This document shows, in pieces, positions 14,560 through 21,855 of a DNA stretch of 32,689 bases. Every line of letters begins with the position of its first letter. Within the stretch, counting starts at the first letter, position 1. Origin of the DNA: Planctomycetota bacterium (lineage in GTDB: Bacteria; Planctomycetota; Planctomycetia; Gemmatales; Gemmataceae); NCBI GenBank assembly GCA_029777335.1, contig JAKOSN010000310.1:1-32689 (forward strand). Direction: 5' to 3'. The notes beneath the pieces were generated by a model, which was not told where the DNA came from, did not search any database, and saw only the letters and a program-made list of their open reading frames with translations. The translations under genes and the position numbers were made by a program.

Positions 14560-17500
14560 TTAATTGATGAAAATAAATTCCTTGACGTTGAACAGCACAT
14601 GGCAGAGATCACTCCAGACGCGGATCTCGTCGCCCTTCCCCTTGCTCTGCTGGTCGAGAAACGCCAGCACATCCGCCCGTTCGTCGGCGCTGGGCAAGCG
14701 CCCAAACGCGCTCAGATACAGCCTGTCGATGCGCTCGGGGACCGTCCTGTCCTTTTCCGCCAGCACCCGACGCGCCCACAATTCCGCCTGCTGTTTGACG
14801 AACGGATTGTTCATCAGCGACAGCGCCTGGGCCGGCACATTGGACACACTCCGTCGGCCTCGGGTCGTGAACGGCGTGGGATAATCGAAGGCGAGAAAGA
14901 GCGGCGACAGGAAATTCCGGCGCACGTTGATGTAAATACTCCGGCGTCCCGCGCCGTCGAGCGGACCCGACGCCCCGGGACGACCGCGCCCATTCATGAA
15001 CGGCGTTAGATAGGGCATGATTCCTGGTCCGTACAATTTCTGCTCCAGCCGGCCCGAAACGACAAGCATCGCATCGCGAATTGCCTCGGCTTCCAGTCGT
15101 TGCACTGGCATGCGATGCAACAGTCGATTGTTCGGATCCAGTTCATCAAAGCGCGCCTCGGCCTGGCTGGCCATGCGGTAGGTGCTGGAGAGAACCACCA
15201 GCCGATGCATGTGCTTGATCGACCACCCCGACCGGATAAACTCGGTCGCCAGCCAGTCGAGCAATTCCGGGTGCGAAGGGCGCTCCCCCTGGTGGCCGAA
15301 GTCGTCCACGCTGGCGACCAACCCCGTACCGAAGTGGTGATACCACAGGCGATTGACCAGCACGCGCGGCAGGAGTGGATTCGAGGGCGCTACCAACCGC
15401 CGCGCCAGATCGAGGCGGCCACTTCCCTCGCGCGGAGCAGGCTGCCCCGCACCCGCGAGCACTTCCGGGCAGCGACGCGGAGCCTCGGGGCCAGGGTTCT
15501 TGTGATTGCCACGGATGAAGATATACTCGTTTTCCCCCGTGCCGTCGGCGAGCGCCATCACATAGGTGGGATGCGGCACCCTGGCATCAATCGCAGCCAG
15601 GGTTTTGAGCGCCTTCGTCAGCTGTTCACGCAGCTCCTTTTGTCCCTCCCCTGGCACGGCAAGAATTTCCAGCAAATTGCTTTGCAACAGCTCGTTGAGA
15701 ATCACCACCCGTTCGCTGCGATCAGAGGCGGTCTCCAGGGCTCCGGTGCGCCACTGTTCAACCAGTTCCTGCACCAGTTTCTGATAGCGTGCTGCCAGCT
15801 TCTCGGCCGAATCAACCTGCGGATCGGCGAGCAAAGCCAGGACAAGCTCCTTCGGCCGGGGTGCAGGGCGAGGCCCCTCGGAAAAGACCACTTTTTCCAG
15901 GGCGAACCAACCAGGCCCCTCGTCCAGAAATTCAATGTATGCCCGGTGGCCGATCCACATGCTCACATCGTGACCGATCCAGCGAGCCACGTTCCCGGTG
16001 TTGATCCCCAGCGTCAGATCCCCGTAAATGGGAGCACGAATCTGCTGGAAGCCATCGATGATCAGATTCATGCGGGTTCCACTCCCCGCCACCAGATAGT
16101 TGATCGTTTTGCTCTCGATGGTGAAGGTGGGCGAACGCAACGTTCCTTCGAGGCGCTGTCCCAGCCGACCGCTATGCGGAATGGTCGGTTCGACCAGCGC
16201 TGTCACTGGCACTGCCCCCTCGGGACGGAGCTGCGGATCGAGGGTCGCCGTGGGCGTGAAGGCCGCCCCGTTCACAAACCAGTCGGCGTACCCCGTTTTG
16301 CGAAAATCCTTCCAGACCTTCGTTCCCTTGAACTCGGGATGGGTCTTCAGCTGCTTGACCAACTCTTCCTTTCGCTTCAGAAATTGTTCGGGCGGCAGAC
16401 GATCGCGCCCCAGGACGCGCCAGGGGTGCAGCACATGATCCGGCGTGGCCACCAGAGCCCCCAGCTGTTGCTGCCAGCGCTGCAGACGCGCCCGATCGAG
16501 TTGGTACTCCTGCGCGACCTTGGCGAGGTCGGCACCGGGCAGGGTCAAAGCACGATGGGCGAGGAGATAGTTCCCCAGTTGTGCCAACCCCGGCCGTAAC
16601 ACCTCTCCGCTCAGGTTGGTGGCCGCCAGAGCCGCTTCCTTGCGTGCTGTCTGCAGTTCCTTGACGAGCGGTTGAAAGTGCTCCGGTGGATCGATCGCGG
16701 CATGCTGAAAACGCGAGCTGCGCAGATACCCGGCGAGCGCATAGTAGTCTTTCTGAGCGATGGGATCGAACTTGTGATCATGGCAGCGCGCACAGCTGAT
16801 GGTCAGCCCGAGAAACGCCTTGCTCATCACATCGATCTGGTTGTCCACTCGTTCCGCACCCTCGGCACGAATATCGACCGGTGAATGCTTCGATTCGCCG
16901 AGGAAGAAAAAGCCCGTCCCAATGATCGACTCGTTGAATTTCTCGGTGGGATGACGCCGTGGCTCGGGGAGCAGATCGCCCGCGAGATGTTCAAGCACCA
17001 GCTGATTGTAAGGCACATCCCCGTTGAAAGCACGAATGATGTAATCGCGATAGCGATAAGCGTACGGCATGTCAAAATCGAACTCATGGCCGCAGGTATC
17101 GGCGTAGCGCACCAGGTCAAGCCAGTGCCGCGCCCAGCGTTCCCCGTAGTGGGGCGAGGCCAGCAAACGATCGACCACCTTCGCGTAAGCCTCGGGAGAG
17201 TTGTCCTTGAGAAAGGCATCGATCTCGGCCGGCGTCGGCGGCAACCCGATCAGGTCGAAGGTCACGCGCCGCAGCCAGGTGCGCTTGTCGGTCTCCTTCG
17301 CGGGAGTGATCTTTCGAGCTTCCAGCGCCGCCAGGAGAAAGGCATCGATCGGGGTGCGAACCCATTTACTGTTCTGCACCGCGGGGACATCCGCCTTGCG
17401 CAGCGGTTGAAAAGCCCAGTGCTTGCGCCCCTGTTCCAGATCGATTCCGCCGATCGTCGCCCCTCCGCCCTGCCCCGCGGGAACAGGCGCCCCCCGTTTG

Positions 17501-17850
17501 ACCCACTCGGTCAGGTCCGCGATCTGGGCATCAGCGAGTTTGCTGCGCGGAGGCATGCGCAGATCGGGATCCTTGTAGCCAACGGCACGAAGGAGCAGGC
17601 TGCGTTCGGGCTGCCCCGGCACCAGAACGGGTCCCGTATCCCCGCCCTTGTAGAGGGCTGCCTTGCTATCGAGCATCAGACCGGCCCGTTGTTTCTTGGC
17701 ACTGCTGTGACAGGAATAGCAATGCTCCGCCAGGATCGGCCGAATCTTTTTCTCGAAGAATTCGAGGTCCTCCGCCGAGGGTTCTCCCCCGCGCACCGAA
17801 CTGGCGAGGAAGAAAACGAGCCAGACACAGGGGAGGAGATATCGTGGCAT
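14560..17850 (-). CDS. PSCyt1-DUF1549-DUF1553 (PSD1) planctomycete cytochrome c protein
   Basis: This is a 1096-residue protein starting at the ATG at 17848-17850 with GGGA 8 nt upstream. It has a signal peptide (MPRYLLPCVWLVFFLASSVRG). The PSCyt1 domain at about 28-115 carries the haem motif CYSCH (C44, C47, H48). DUF1549 follows at about 160-370, from WVRTPIDAFLLAALE through a second C-x2-C-H (ISCARCHDHKFDP). DUF1553 occupies about 800-1075 (LDLARRLVAPSNPLLPRVLVNRLWYHHFG, LYLSAFGRLPSADE). Between them, at about 440-790, is an insert with GSGTRMNLIIDGFQQIR and GHRAYIEFLDEGPGWFALEKVVFSEG, which resembles a carbohydrate-binding or jelly-roll module. The protein is exported and haem-binding, with no proven function. 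It is first in the operon with DUF1501. Confidence 0.95.
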   Translation of the reverse strand: MPRYLLPCVWLVFFLASSVRGGEPSAEDLEFFEKKIRPILAEHCYSCHSSAKKQRAGLMLDSKAALYKGGDTGPVLVPGQPERSLLLRAVGYKDPDLRMPPRSKLADAQIADLTEWVKRGAPVPAGQGGGATIGGIDLEQGRKHWAFQPLRKADVPAVQNSKWVRTPIDAFLLAALEARKITPAKETDKRTWLRRVTFDLIGLPPTPAEIDAFLKDNSPEAYAKVVDRLLASPHYGERWARHWLDLVRYADTCGHEFDFDMPYAYRYRDYIIRAFNGDVPYNQLVLEHLAGDLLPEPRRHPTEKFNESIIGTGFFFLGESKHSPVDIRAEGAERVDNQIDVMSKAFLGLTISCARCHDHKFDPIAQKDYYALAGYLRSSRFQHAAIDPPEHFQPLVKELQTARKEAALAATNLSGEVLRPGLAQLGNYLLAHRALTLPGADLAKVAQEYQLDRARLQRWQQQLGALVATPDHVLHPWRVLGRDRLPPEQFLKRKEELVKQLKTHPEFKGTKVWKDFRKTGYADWFVNGAAFTPTATLDPQLRPEGAVPVTALVEPTIPHSGRLGQRLEGTLRSPTFTIESKTINYLVAGSGTRMNLIIDGFQQIRAPIYGDLTLGINTGNVARWIGHDVSMWIGHRAYIEFLDEGPGWFALEKVVFSEGPRPAPRPKELVLALLADPQVDSAEKLAARYQKLVQELVEQWRTGALETASDRSERVVILNELLQSNLLEILAVPGEGQKELREQLTKALKTLAAIDARVPHPTYVMALADGTGENEYIFIRGNHKNPGPEAPRRCPEVLAGAGQPAPREGSGRLDLARRLVAPSNPLLPRVLVNRLWYHHFGTGLVASVDDFGHQGERPSHPELLDWLATEFIRSGWSIKHMHRLVVLSSTYRMASQAEARFDELDPNNRLLHRMPVQRLEAEAIRDAMLVVSGRLEQKLYGPGIMPYLTPFMNGRGRPGASGPLDGAGRRSIYINVRRNFLSPLFLAFDYPTPFTTRGRRSVSNVPAQALSLMNNPFVKQQAELWARRVLAEKDRTVPERIDRLYLSAFGRLPSADERADVLAFLDQQSKGKGDEIRVWSDLCHVLFNVKEFIFIN

Positions 17851-17906
17851 GATGCGATCCCAGGAGTCCACGAGGCAAACCAACTGGCGGGAAGGCGACA
17901 GTCTCA

Positions 17907-17935
17907 AGCCTACTTGCTCTGCACGCCCCTGTCAA
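17907..17935 (-). promoter_or_regulatory. Sigma70-like promoter for the PSD1-DUF1501 operon
   Basis: On the minus strand there is a perfect TTGACA (17930-17935), a 17-nt spacer and TAGGCT (17907-17912, keeping the three most conserved -10 positions). The start point would be near 17900, about 50 nt before the ATG at 17850. It separates this operon from the ApeA-like operon upstream. Confidence 0.55.
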
Positions 17936-17994
17936 CGATCGGCCCGGACAACCTCCGCACGCACGGCCACTCAGAAAACTCTCTGTGTGAACCG

Positions 17995-18022
17995 CCCCCA
18001 ATCGCCAAACCAACTCTGGGGG
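17995..18022 (-). terminator. Weak hairpin after the ApeA-like gene
   Basis: CCCCCA (17995-18000) and TGGGGG (18017-18022) form a 6-bp stem with a 16-nt loop directly after the stop codon. No U-tract follows immediately, so this is a weak terminator candidate. Confidence 0.3.
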
Positions 18023-19318
18023 TCAAGCTGTCGAATGCTTGGCGAGCGCCTGGAAGGATGCATTCTGGGTGAAAAAGTGTTGCCGCTGCTCGGTAGAAAA
18101 CCCGAGTTCGGTCAGCAAGCAAGCTTTCATCAAGAACAGCAGTCGCTCGGCAGCCAGGTAAAGGGCTTGTCCGCCAAGATCGCCTCCGGCTCGGCTCGGT
18201 TGCCGGTGAACGACGTAGTTTCGCATCGCCACCAATTCAGGGAGAGTTTGGTCCATTTGGCCGAACAGAGCGCCGACCTCTCGCCAGTGTTCGTCGAGCA
18301 GTTCGCGCAGGTGTTGCCCTCTATGAATGTCGTCCGAGACTTCTGGCGGCGTACCTCTGCGGAGAGAGTAGTAGACCTCAATCGCCTGGTAAGCCAACAA
18401 GTAGCGGAGTTCAGTAAATGCGTTAGGTCTGTAGACCACGCCAAAGAATGGCTCACAGGCATCCTTGTAGTGTTCCCACACCTCCAGCCACTTGGTGACC
18501 AGCTGCGCAAGCCCCGGCTGAATGTCCGCGAGCGAGAATAGCATCTGGTAGGGCATGAGCCGGGCGACTGCCTTTTCATTCTCGACGACCCGTGGTTCGA
18601 AAACGCGCACTTGCTCCTGACCAGATATCCCATCATGACGAAGAGACAACTCTGTGACGGAATTCGGGTGGTCACTCGCCAAGGTTAGCAGTCCTTGAAG
18701 GGGAAGCACGTACCGACGATTCCAGTCCTCCACGGTGGCAGGATCGTCGCAGTCAACGACGAACTGGATTGCTTCTTTCAGGGTGTGGATCCGGAGAGGT
18801 GCCTCAAGTTGGGCGCTTACCTGCAACGAGAGCCGTGCACCTGGCAAGAGCCCAGCAATGGGGGTGGGGCACTTCCAGCTAATTTGCAAATCAGGGGGCC
18901 CATGTCCAGGTATCCGAGAAGCAGTCCGCTGGAGTCCGGTAAAAGTATAGGCCCAGCTGGAAAGTCCGGAAAAGGAGATCGCCATGGTGCGAAAGAGAAA
19001 ATCCTCATTCTTCTCCAGATGCTTCCCGATGTAAAGACGTTCAGAAGAATAGGTCTCTCGTGGAGGCCGGTCACTGCCCCAGTTGATGTTGGCCAGACGA
19101 CAGGATTGCACCGTAAAGTGGTCGCCAAGAGAAGAATCGTGTACGAGGCCAAGAACGATCGGAACGACTTTGTCTGCCCACGGAGGAACAGAGTGGCCAA
19201 GCGTACCACCCAGAGACAGTTCGACCCCATTCTGCTCAGAGAACGTGAGCGTTCCGGCGACCTTCTCTCCTGATACCTCGGGAATCCACCAAAGGCCGGA
19301 ACAGGTCAGCTCTGACAT
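18023..19318 (-). CDS. ApeA-like HEPN-domain antiphage protein
   Basis: This is a 431-residue protein starting at the ATG at 19316-19318 with GGAG 7 nt upstream. The N-terminal half is all-beta in character and begins CSGLWWIPEVSGEKVAGTLTF, the pattern of the ApeA N-terminal domain (G-x-W-W-x-P then G-x-L-x-F). The C-terminal half (about 250-415) is helical and carries MRNYVVHRQ, an R-x4-H HEPN motif (R366, H371), in the context L-x-x-L-V-A-M-R-N. HEPN domains with this motif are metal-independent RNases. ApeA is a published single-protein abortive-infection defence whose HEPN residues are required. Here it is the last gene of a three-gene operon, 36 nt after the 158-residue gene. Local GC is visibly lower than in the flanking genes, as expected for a mobile defence locus. 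The closest alternative is another HEPN RNase family. Confidence 0.82.
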   Translation of the reverse strand: MSELTCSGLWWIPEVSGEKVAGTLTFSEQNGVELSLGGTLGHSVPPWADKVVPIVLGLVHDSSLGDHFTVQSCRLANINWGSDRPPRETYSSERLYIGKHLEKNEDFLFRTMAISFSGLSSWAYTFTGLQRTASRIPGHGPPDLQISWKCPTPIAGLLPGARLSLQVSAQLEAPLRIHTLKEAIQFVVDCDDPATVEDWNRRYVLPLQGLLTLASDHPNSVTELSLRHDGISGQEQVRVFEPRVVENEKAVARLMPYQMLFSLADIQPGLAQLVTKWLEVWEHYKDACEPFFGVVYRPNAFTELRYLLAYQAIEVYYSLRRGTPPEVSDDIHRGQHLRELLDEHWREVGALFGQMDQTLPELVAMRNYVVHRQPSRAGGDLGGQALYLAAERLLFLMKACLLTELGFSTEQRQHFFTQNASFQALAKHSTA

Positions 19319-19354
19319 GCTTGGTCTCCGCCCTTCCAAAGGAAAGGATGGGGC

Positions 19355-19831
19355 TCAGGAAGCGACCCTGTCTCCATTCCAAGAATGAACACGCGCGCCT
19401 GGGTACATCCTCCCCGACGAAATCACTTGCCCGCGAGTCACCCACTGGTGCATCAGGTCAAGAGACTGGTTCAGCGTATTCTGCGTCAAGGTGCAAGCGA
19501 TAACCAACTCATGGACTTGTTCTGGCTCCCCTTTGGCAAAGGTATCGAGCCAGAAGGTAAACTCATCTTCGCCTTCCGCTGGGTCCAATTGCAACACCCG
19601 GATTCCTGAGTGACGAGACGGACAAAGGGCAGAGAATATAGGATTCCCGTCCCGAATCGGTGTCCCGTCCGCAAAGGTATTTTGTCCCCAAGGGATTTGC
19701 CAGAGCCAATCTTGCCCTTCTTGCGCGAGGAGATCCCTCCACCTGGCCAACCACAAACTTGCTGCTTTGTCGTATTCTTCAAGATCGTTGAGAAAATTTG
19801 GATAAATGACTTCTCTCATAGGAATTACCAT
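19355..19831 (-). CDS. Hypothetical protein, 158 residues, in the ApeA-like operon
   Basis: The ATG at 19829-19831 directly follows the TGA stop of the upstream gene (19832-19834), which suggests coupled translation. A second ATG four codons later (MREVIYPNF) is also possible. The protein is soluble, acidic and Trp-rich: YDKAASLWLARWRDLLAQ, then FADGTPIRDGNPIFSALCPSRHSGIRVLQLDP, then FTFWLDTFAKGEPEQVHELVIACTL and a final helix. The middle part G-N-P-I-F-S-A with I-R-V-L-Q looks like a conserved family signature, but I do not recognise a named domain. It has no toxin or nucleotidyltransferase motif. It could be a regulator, an immunity factor or a cofactor of the HEPN protein; that is inference from position only. 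Confidence 0.75.
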   Translation of the reverse strand: MVIPMREVIYPNFLNDLEEYDKAASLWLARWRDLLAQEGQDWLWQIPWGQNTFADGTPIRDGNPIFSALCPSRHSGIRVLQLDPAEGEDEFTFWLDTFAKGEPEQVHELVIACTLTQNTLNQSLDLMHQWVTRGQVISSGRMYPGARVHSWNGDRVAS

Positions 19832-20320
19832 TCAGGGACTCGGATCAGGGACACAGGCCATCCCCTTGATGATTTCGAGGTCAACGCGGATGTCTCGTGA
19901 ACCCCGCTTGTACCAGGAACGAGGTGGGCCGCCCGCGCTGATCCCTCCGGCTTTCGCCGCCCTCTCGATGAACTCCCGCAGTTTCCGAAGCGGGTCGACA
20001 CGATCTTCCAGTTCAGTCGCGGTCAACTGACTCTCCAGGCTGTAACTCATTCGCAGCATCTCTGACTTGGTGGGCGGGGTCGCCTGTGCCCAAGGTTCAG
20101 ATTTTTCGGTCCCACCTCCTTGCGCTTGCATTCGGCCGCGGTGCGGGGGCGGGGGATTCTCCTCAGCGTCAGTGGGCTTCTTGGCCATGAGAGCAACCTG
20201 GGTGAAGAGCTCATCATCCCGGATGTAAGAGAAATTGTATCGCCCTTTCCCGCAGAAAGCCAATTCTGCGCGACCGTTCCATGCCCCCGGATCTTTCGCT
20301 CTCGTCCCGAAAAAATCCAT
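19832..20320 (-). CDS. Hypothetical protein, 162 residues, first gene of the ApeA-like operon
   Basis: The likely start is the ATG at 20318-20320 (MDFFGTRAKDPGAWNGRAEL). The frame is open up to 20482, but that stretch is not protein-like and overlaps the divergent promoter region. An N-terminal globular part (to about residue 48, GRYNFSYIRDDELFTQVAL) is followed by a low-complexity Pro/Gly/Gln segment (about 52-75) and a helical C-terminal part (ESQLTATELEDRVDPLRKLREFIERAAKAGG, then SRDIRVDLEIIKGMA). I recognise no domain. The stop abuts the next start without a gap. The ribosome-binding site is poor. Together with the next two genes it forms a compact, lower-GC unit. Confidence 0.68.
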   Translation of the reverse strand: MDFFGTRAKDPGAWNGRAELAFCGKGRYNFSYIRDDELFTQVALMAKKPTDAEENPPPPHRGRMQAQGGGTEKSEPWAQATPPTKSEMLRMSYSLESQLTATELEDRVDPLRKLREFIERAAKAGGISAGGPPRSWYKRGSRDIRVDLEIIKGMACVPDPSP

Positions 20321-20321
20321 C

Positions 20322-20350
20322 TTGACAGAAGCAAGCCTGTTGTCTATTTG
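20322..20350 (+). promoter_or_regulatory. Sigma70-like promoter in the divergent intergenic region, plus strand
   Basis: A perfect TTGACA (20322-20327), a 17-nt spacer and TATTTG (20345-20350) point toward the small secreted-protein gene at 20524. They lie between it and the divergent ApeA-like operon. The leader would be about 165 nt. Confidence 0.4.
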
Positions 20351-20523
20351 GCGAACTACTTGATACTGGACAGACCGTTGCCTCTCCTGATAGACTGCTC
20401 TTATGCAAGTCGTTCCCGAGTTTTTTTCACCGGTTGTTGCGTAAGAGAAACTGTCTGTCACTGAAACATGGTGAACACGCATTGCTGGCGTTCGATCGGA
20501 TACTTTTCACAGGATTCGTAACC

Positions 20524-20886
20524 ATGGAACGAAAGCCTCGCCAGCCCAAGCACTGGCTCTCCATGTCGGGACGGTTCCTGCTTCTGTTTGTCTTCCTCCC
20601 TGCGCTCCTGCTCGGTGATAGTACCCCGTTCAGTCGTCCCTCGCTTCGCCTGCTCCTGGCTGGTGCCCCGCGTAGCAGCGAGGAAGCCGACGACGTGGTC
20701 GGCGAGGAAATCTCCGAACCCCAGATTCGTAAAGCCAGTCTGGCGACCCAGGATGGCCGCCGGACCTCGTATCCTGTCTCTGCTCTGGTCCCGTCTCGCC
20801 CTCAACCTCCCCTGGTGCCTTCGGTTCGTCCCCCGCTGCGCACCCCGTCCGTTCTCCATTCGCTGGTCTCCCCTCTTCGCTGTTGA
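20524..20886 (+). CDS. Small secreted Pro-rich hypothetical protein
   Basis: This is a 120-residue protein from the ATG at 20524, preceded by AGGA about 10 nt upstream. Residues about 13-25 (GRFLLLFVFLPALLL) form a signal peptide or anchor after a basic start (MERKPRQPKH). The remainder is Ser/Pro/Arg-rich without a recognised domain and ends in Cys. Its reality rests on the clear export signal and the open frame. An overlapping minus-strand frame (20458-21003) is less protein-like. It is followed after 213 nt by the carbonic anhydrase gene, and the two may or may not share a transcript. Confidence 0.5.
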   Translation: MERKPRQPKHWLSMSGRFLLLFVFLPALLLGDSTPFSRPSLRLLLAGAPRSSEEADDVVGEEISEPQIRKASLATQDGRRTSYPVSALVPSRPQPPLVPSVRPPLRTPSVLHSLVSPLRC

Positions 20887-21099
20887 TGTCTTTGCCCCAC
20901 CGTCGGTCCGTGTTGCGCGCCAGGGCTCATCCTGCGTTTCATTCGTTGTGTAGCCTCTGGCTCCCGGCACAGTGACCTTCCGGCCATCCTCCGTTTTCGA
21001 CACCTAACTCGATTCGGCCGCTGGCATTCCACGAGGACCCTTTCTCGTGCGTGCATTCTGGCCCGAGTGCGCCTCCCATGCGCACAGAGGAGAACACCG

Positions 21100-21855
21100 A
21101 TGGATAAAATCTTGCAAGGCGTGCGTCGGTTCCACCGCGACATCTTTCAGGCGCAGCGCCCTCTCTTTGAAAAACTGGTGCACGCACAAAGTCCCCGCGC
21201 GCTCTTCATCACCTGCTCTGATTCTCGCATCAATCCGAACCTCATCACCCAGACCGAGCCAGGCGACCTCTTCGTGGTTCGCAATGCGGGCAATATCGTC
21301 CCCGCCCATGGTTCGGCCAGCGGTGGCGAGAGCGCGACCATCGAGTATGCCGTGGCCGTTCTCAAGGTCAAACACGTCATCCTCTGTGGTCATACCCAGT
21401 GCGGCGCCATGAAGGCCCTGATGCATAGCGAAAAGGCACGCGATCTTCCCGCGGTGCGCGGGTGGTTCGCCCATGCCGAGACCACGCGCCGGCTGATCAC
21501 CGAGAACTTTGGCTCGCTCACTCCCGAGGAACAGGTTCCCCTGGCCATCCGCCAGAATGTGCTGGTCCAGCTCGACAACCTGCGAACCCATCCCAGCGTG
21601 GCCGTGGCCCTGTCTCGACGCGAACTCCAGGTCCATGGCTGGATCTACAAACTCGAGACGGGCGAGGTGCTCGCCTTCGATCCCGAGCTGGGCCAGTTCC
21701 GTTCCGTGCTCGAGGACGAGGTCCCGACGGAGCCCAACGCCCCGGCTGCCTCGACCTCTCCGTTGCCTCCGGGGAGCAATGGCTCGCACCTCGCCGATTA
21801 TGTGGGCGCGCACTCCTCGGGACTTTTTGCAGGAGGTCAGTCGGATGGCCAATGA
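21100..21855 (+). CDS. Beta-class carbonic anhydrase
   Basis: This 251-residue enzyme interconverts CO2 and bicarbonate. The zinc site is complete: C39 and D41 in ITCSDSRINP (with R43), H98 and C101 in CGHTQCGAMKA. Other family blocks are GDLFVVRNAGNIV, GESATIEYAVAVLKVKHVILCG and a C-terminal VHGWIYKLETGEVLAFD. AGAGGAGA lies 7 nt before the ATG at 21100. Compared with the usual roughly 210 residues, it has a C-terminal tail of about 35 residues rich in Pro, Ser and Gly. The last 11 nt overlap the start of the SulP gene, so translation is coupled. The pairing suggests the enzyme works on bicarbonate handled by that transporter. It has no signal peptide and is cytoplasmic. Confidence 0.96.
   Translation: MDKILQGVRRFHRDIFQAQRPLFEKLVHAQSPRALFITCSDSRINPNLITQTEPGDLFVVRNAGNIVPAHGSASGGESATIEYAVAVLKVKHVILCGHTQCGAMKALMHSEKARDLPAVRGWFAHAETTRRLITENFGSLTPEEQVPLAIRQNVLVQLDNLRTHPSVAVALSRRELQVHGWIYKLETGEVLAFDPELGQFRSVLEDEVPTEPNAPAASTSPLPPGSNGSHLADYVGAHSSGLFAGGQSDGQ

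Noticed and set aside
15100..18072. Long plus-strand frames over the PSD1 gene
   Set aside because: They are antisense to a clearly recognised protein, with His/Arg/Gln-rich composition and no ribosome-binding sites.
20321..20482. N-terminal extension of the first ApeA-operon gene to 20482
   Set aside because: The added 54 residues have no protein-like character or ribosome-binding site and would cover the divergent promoter region.
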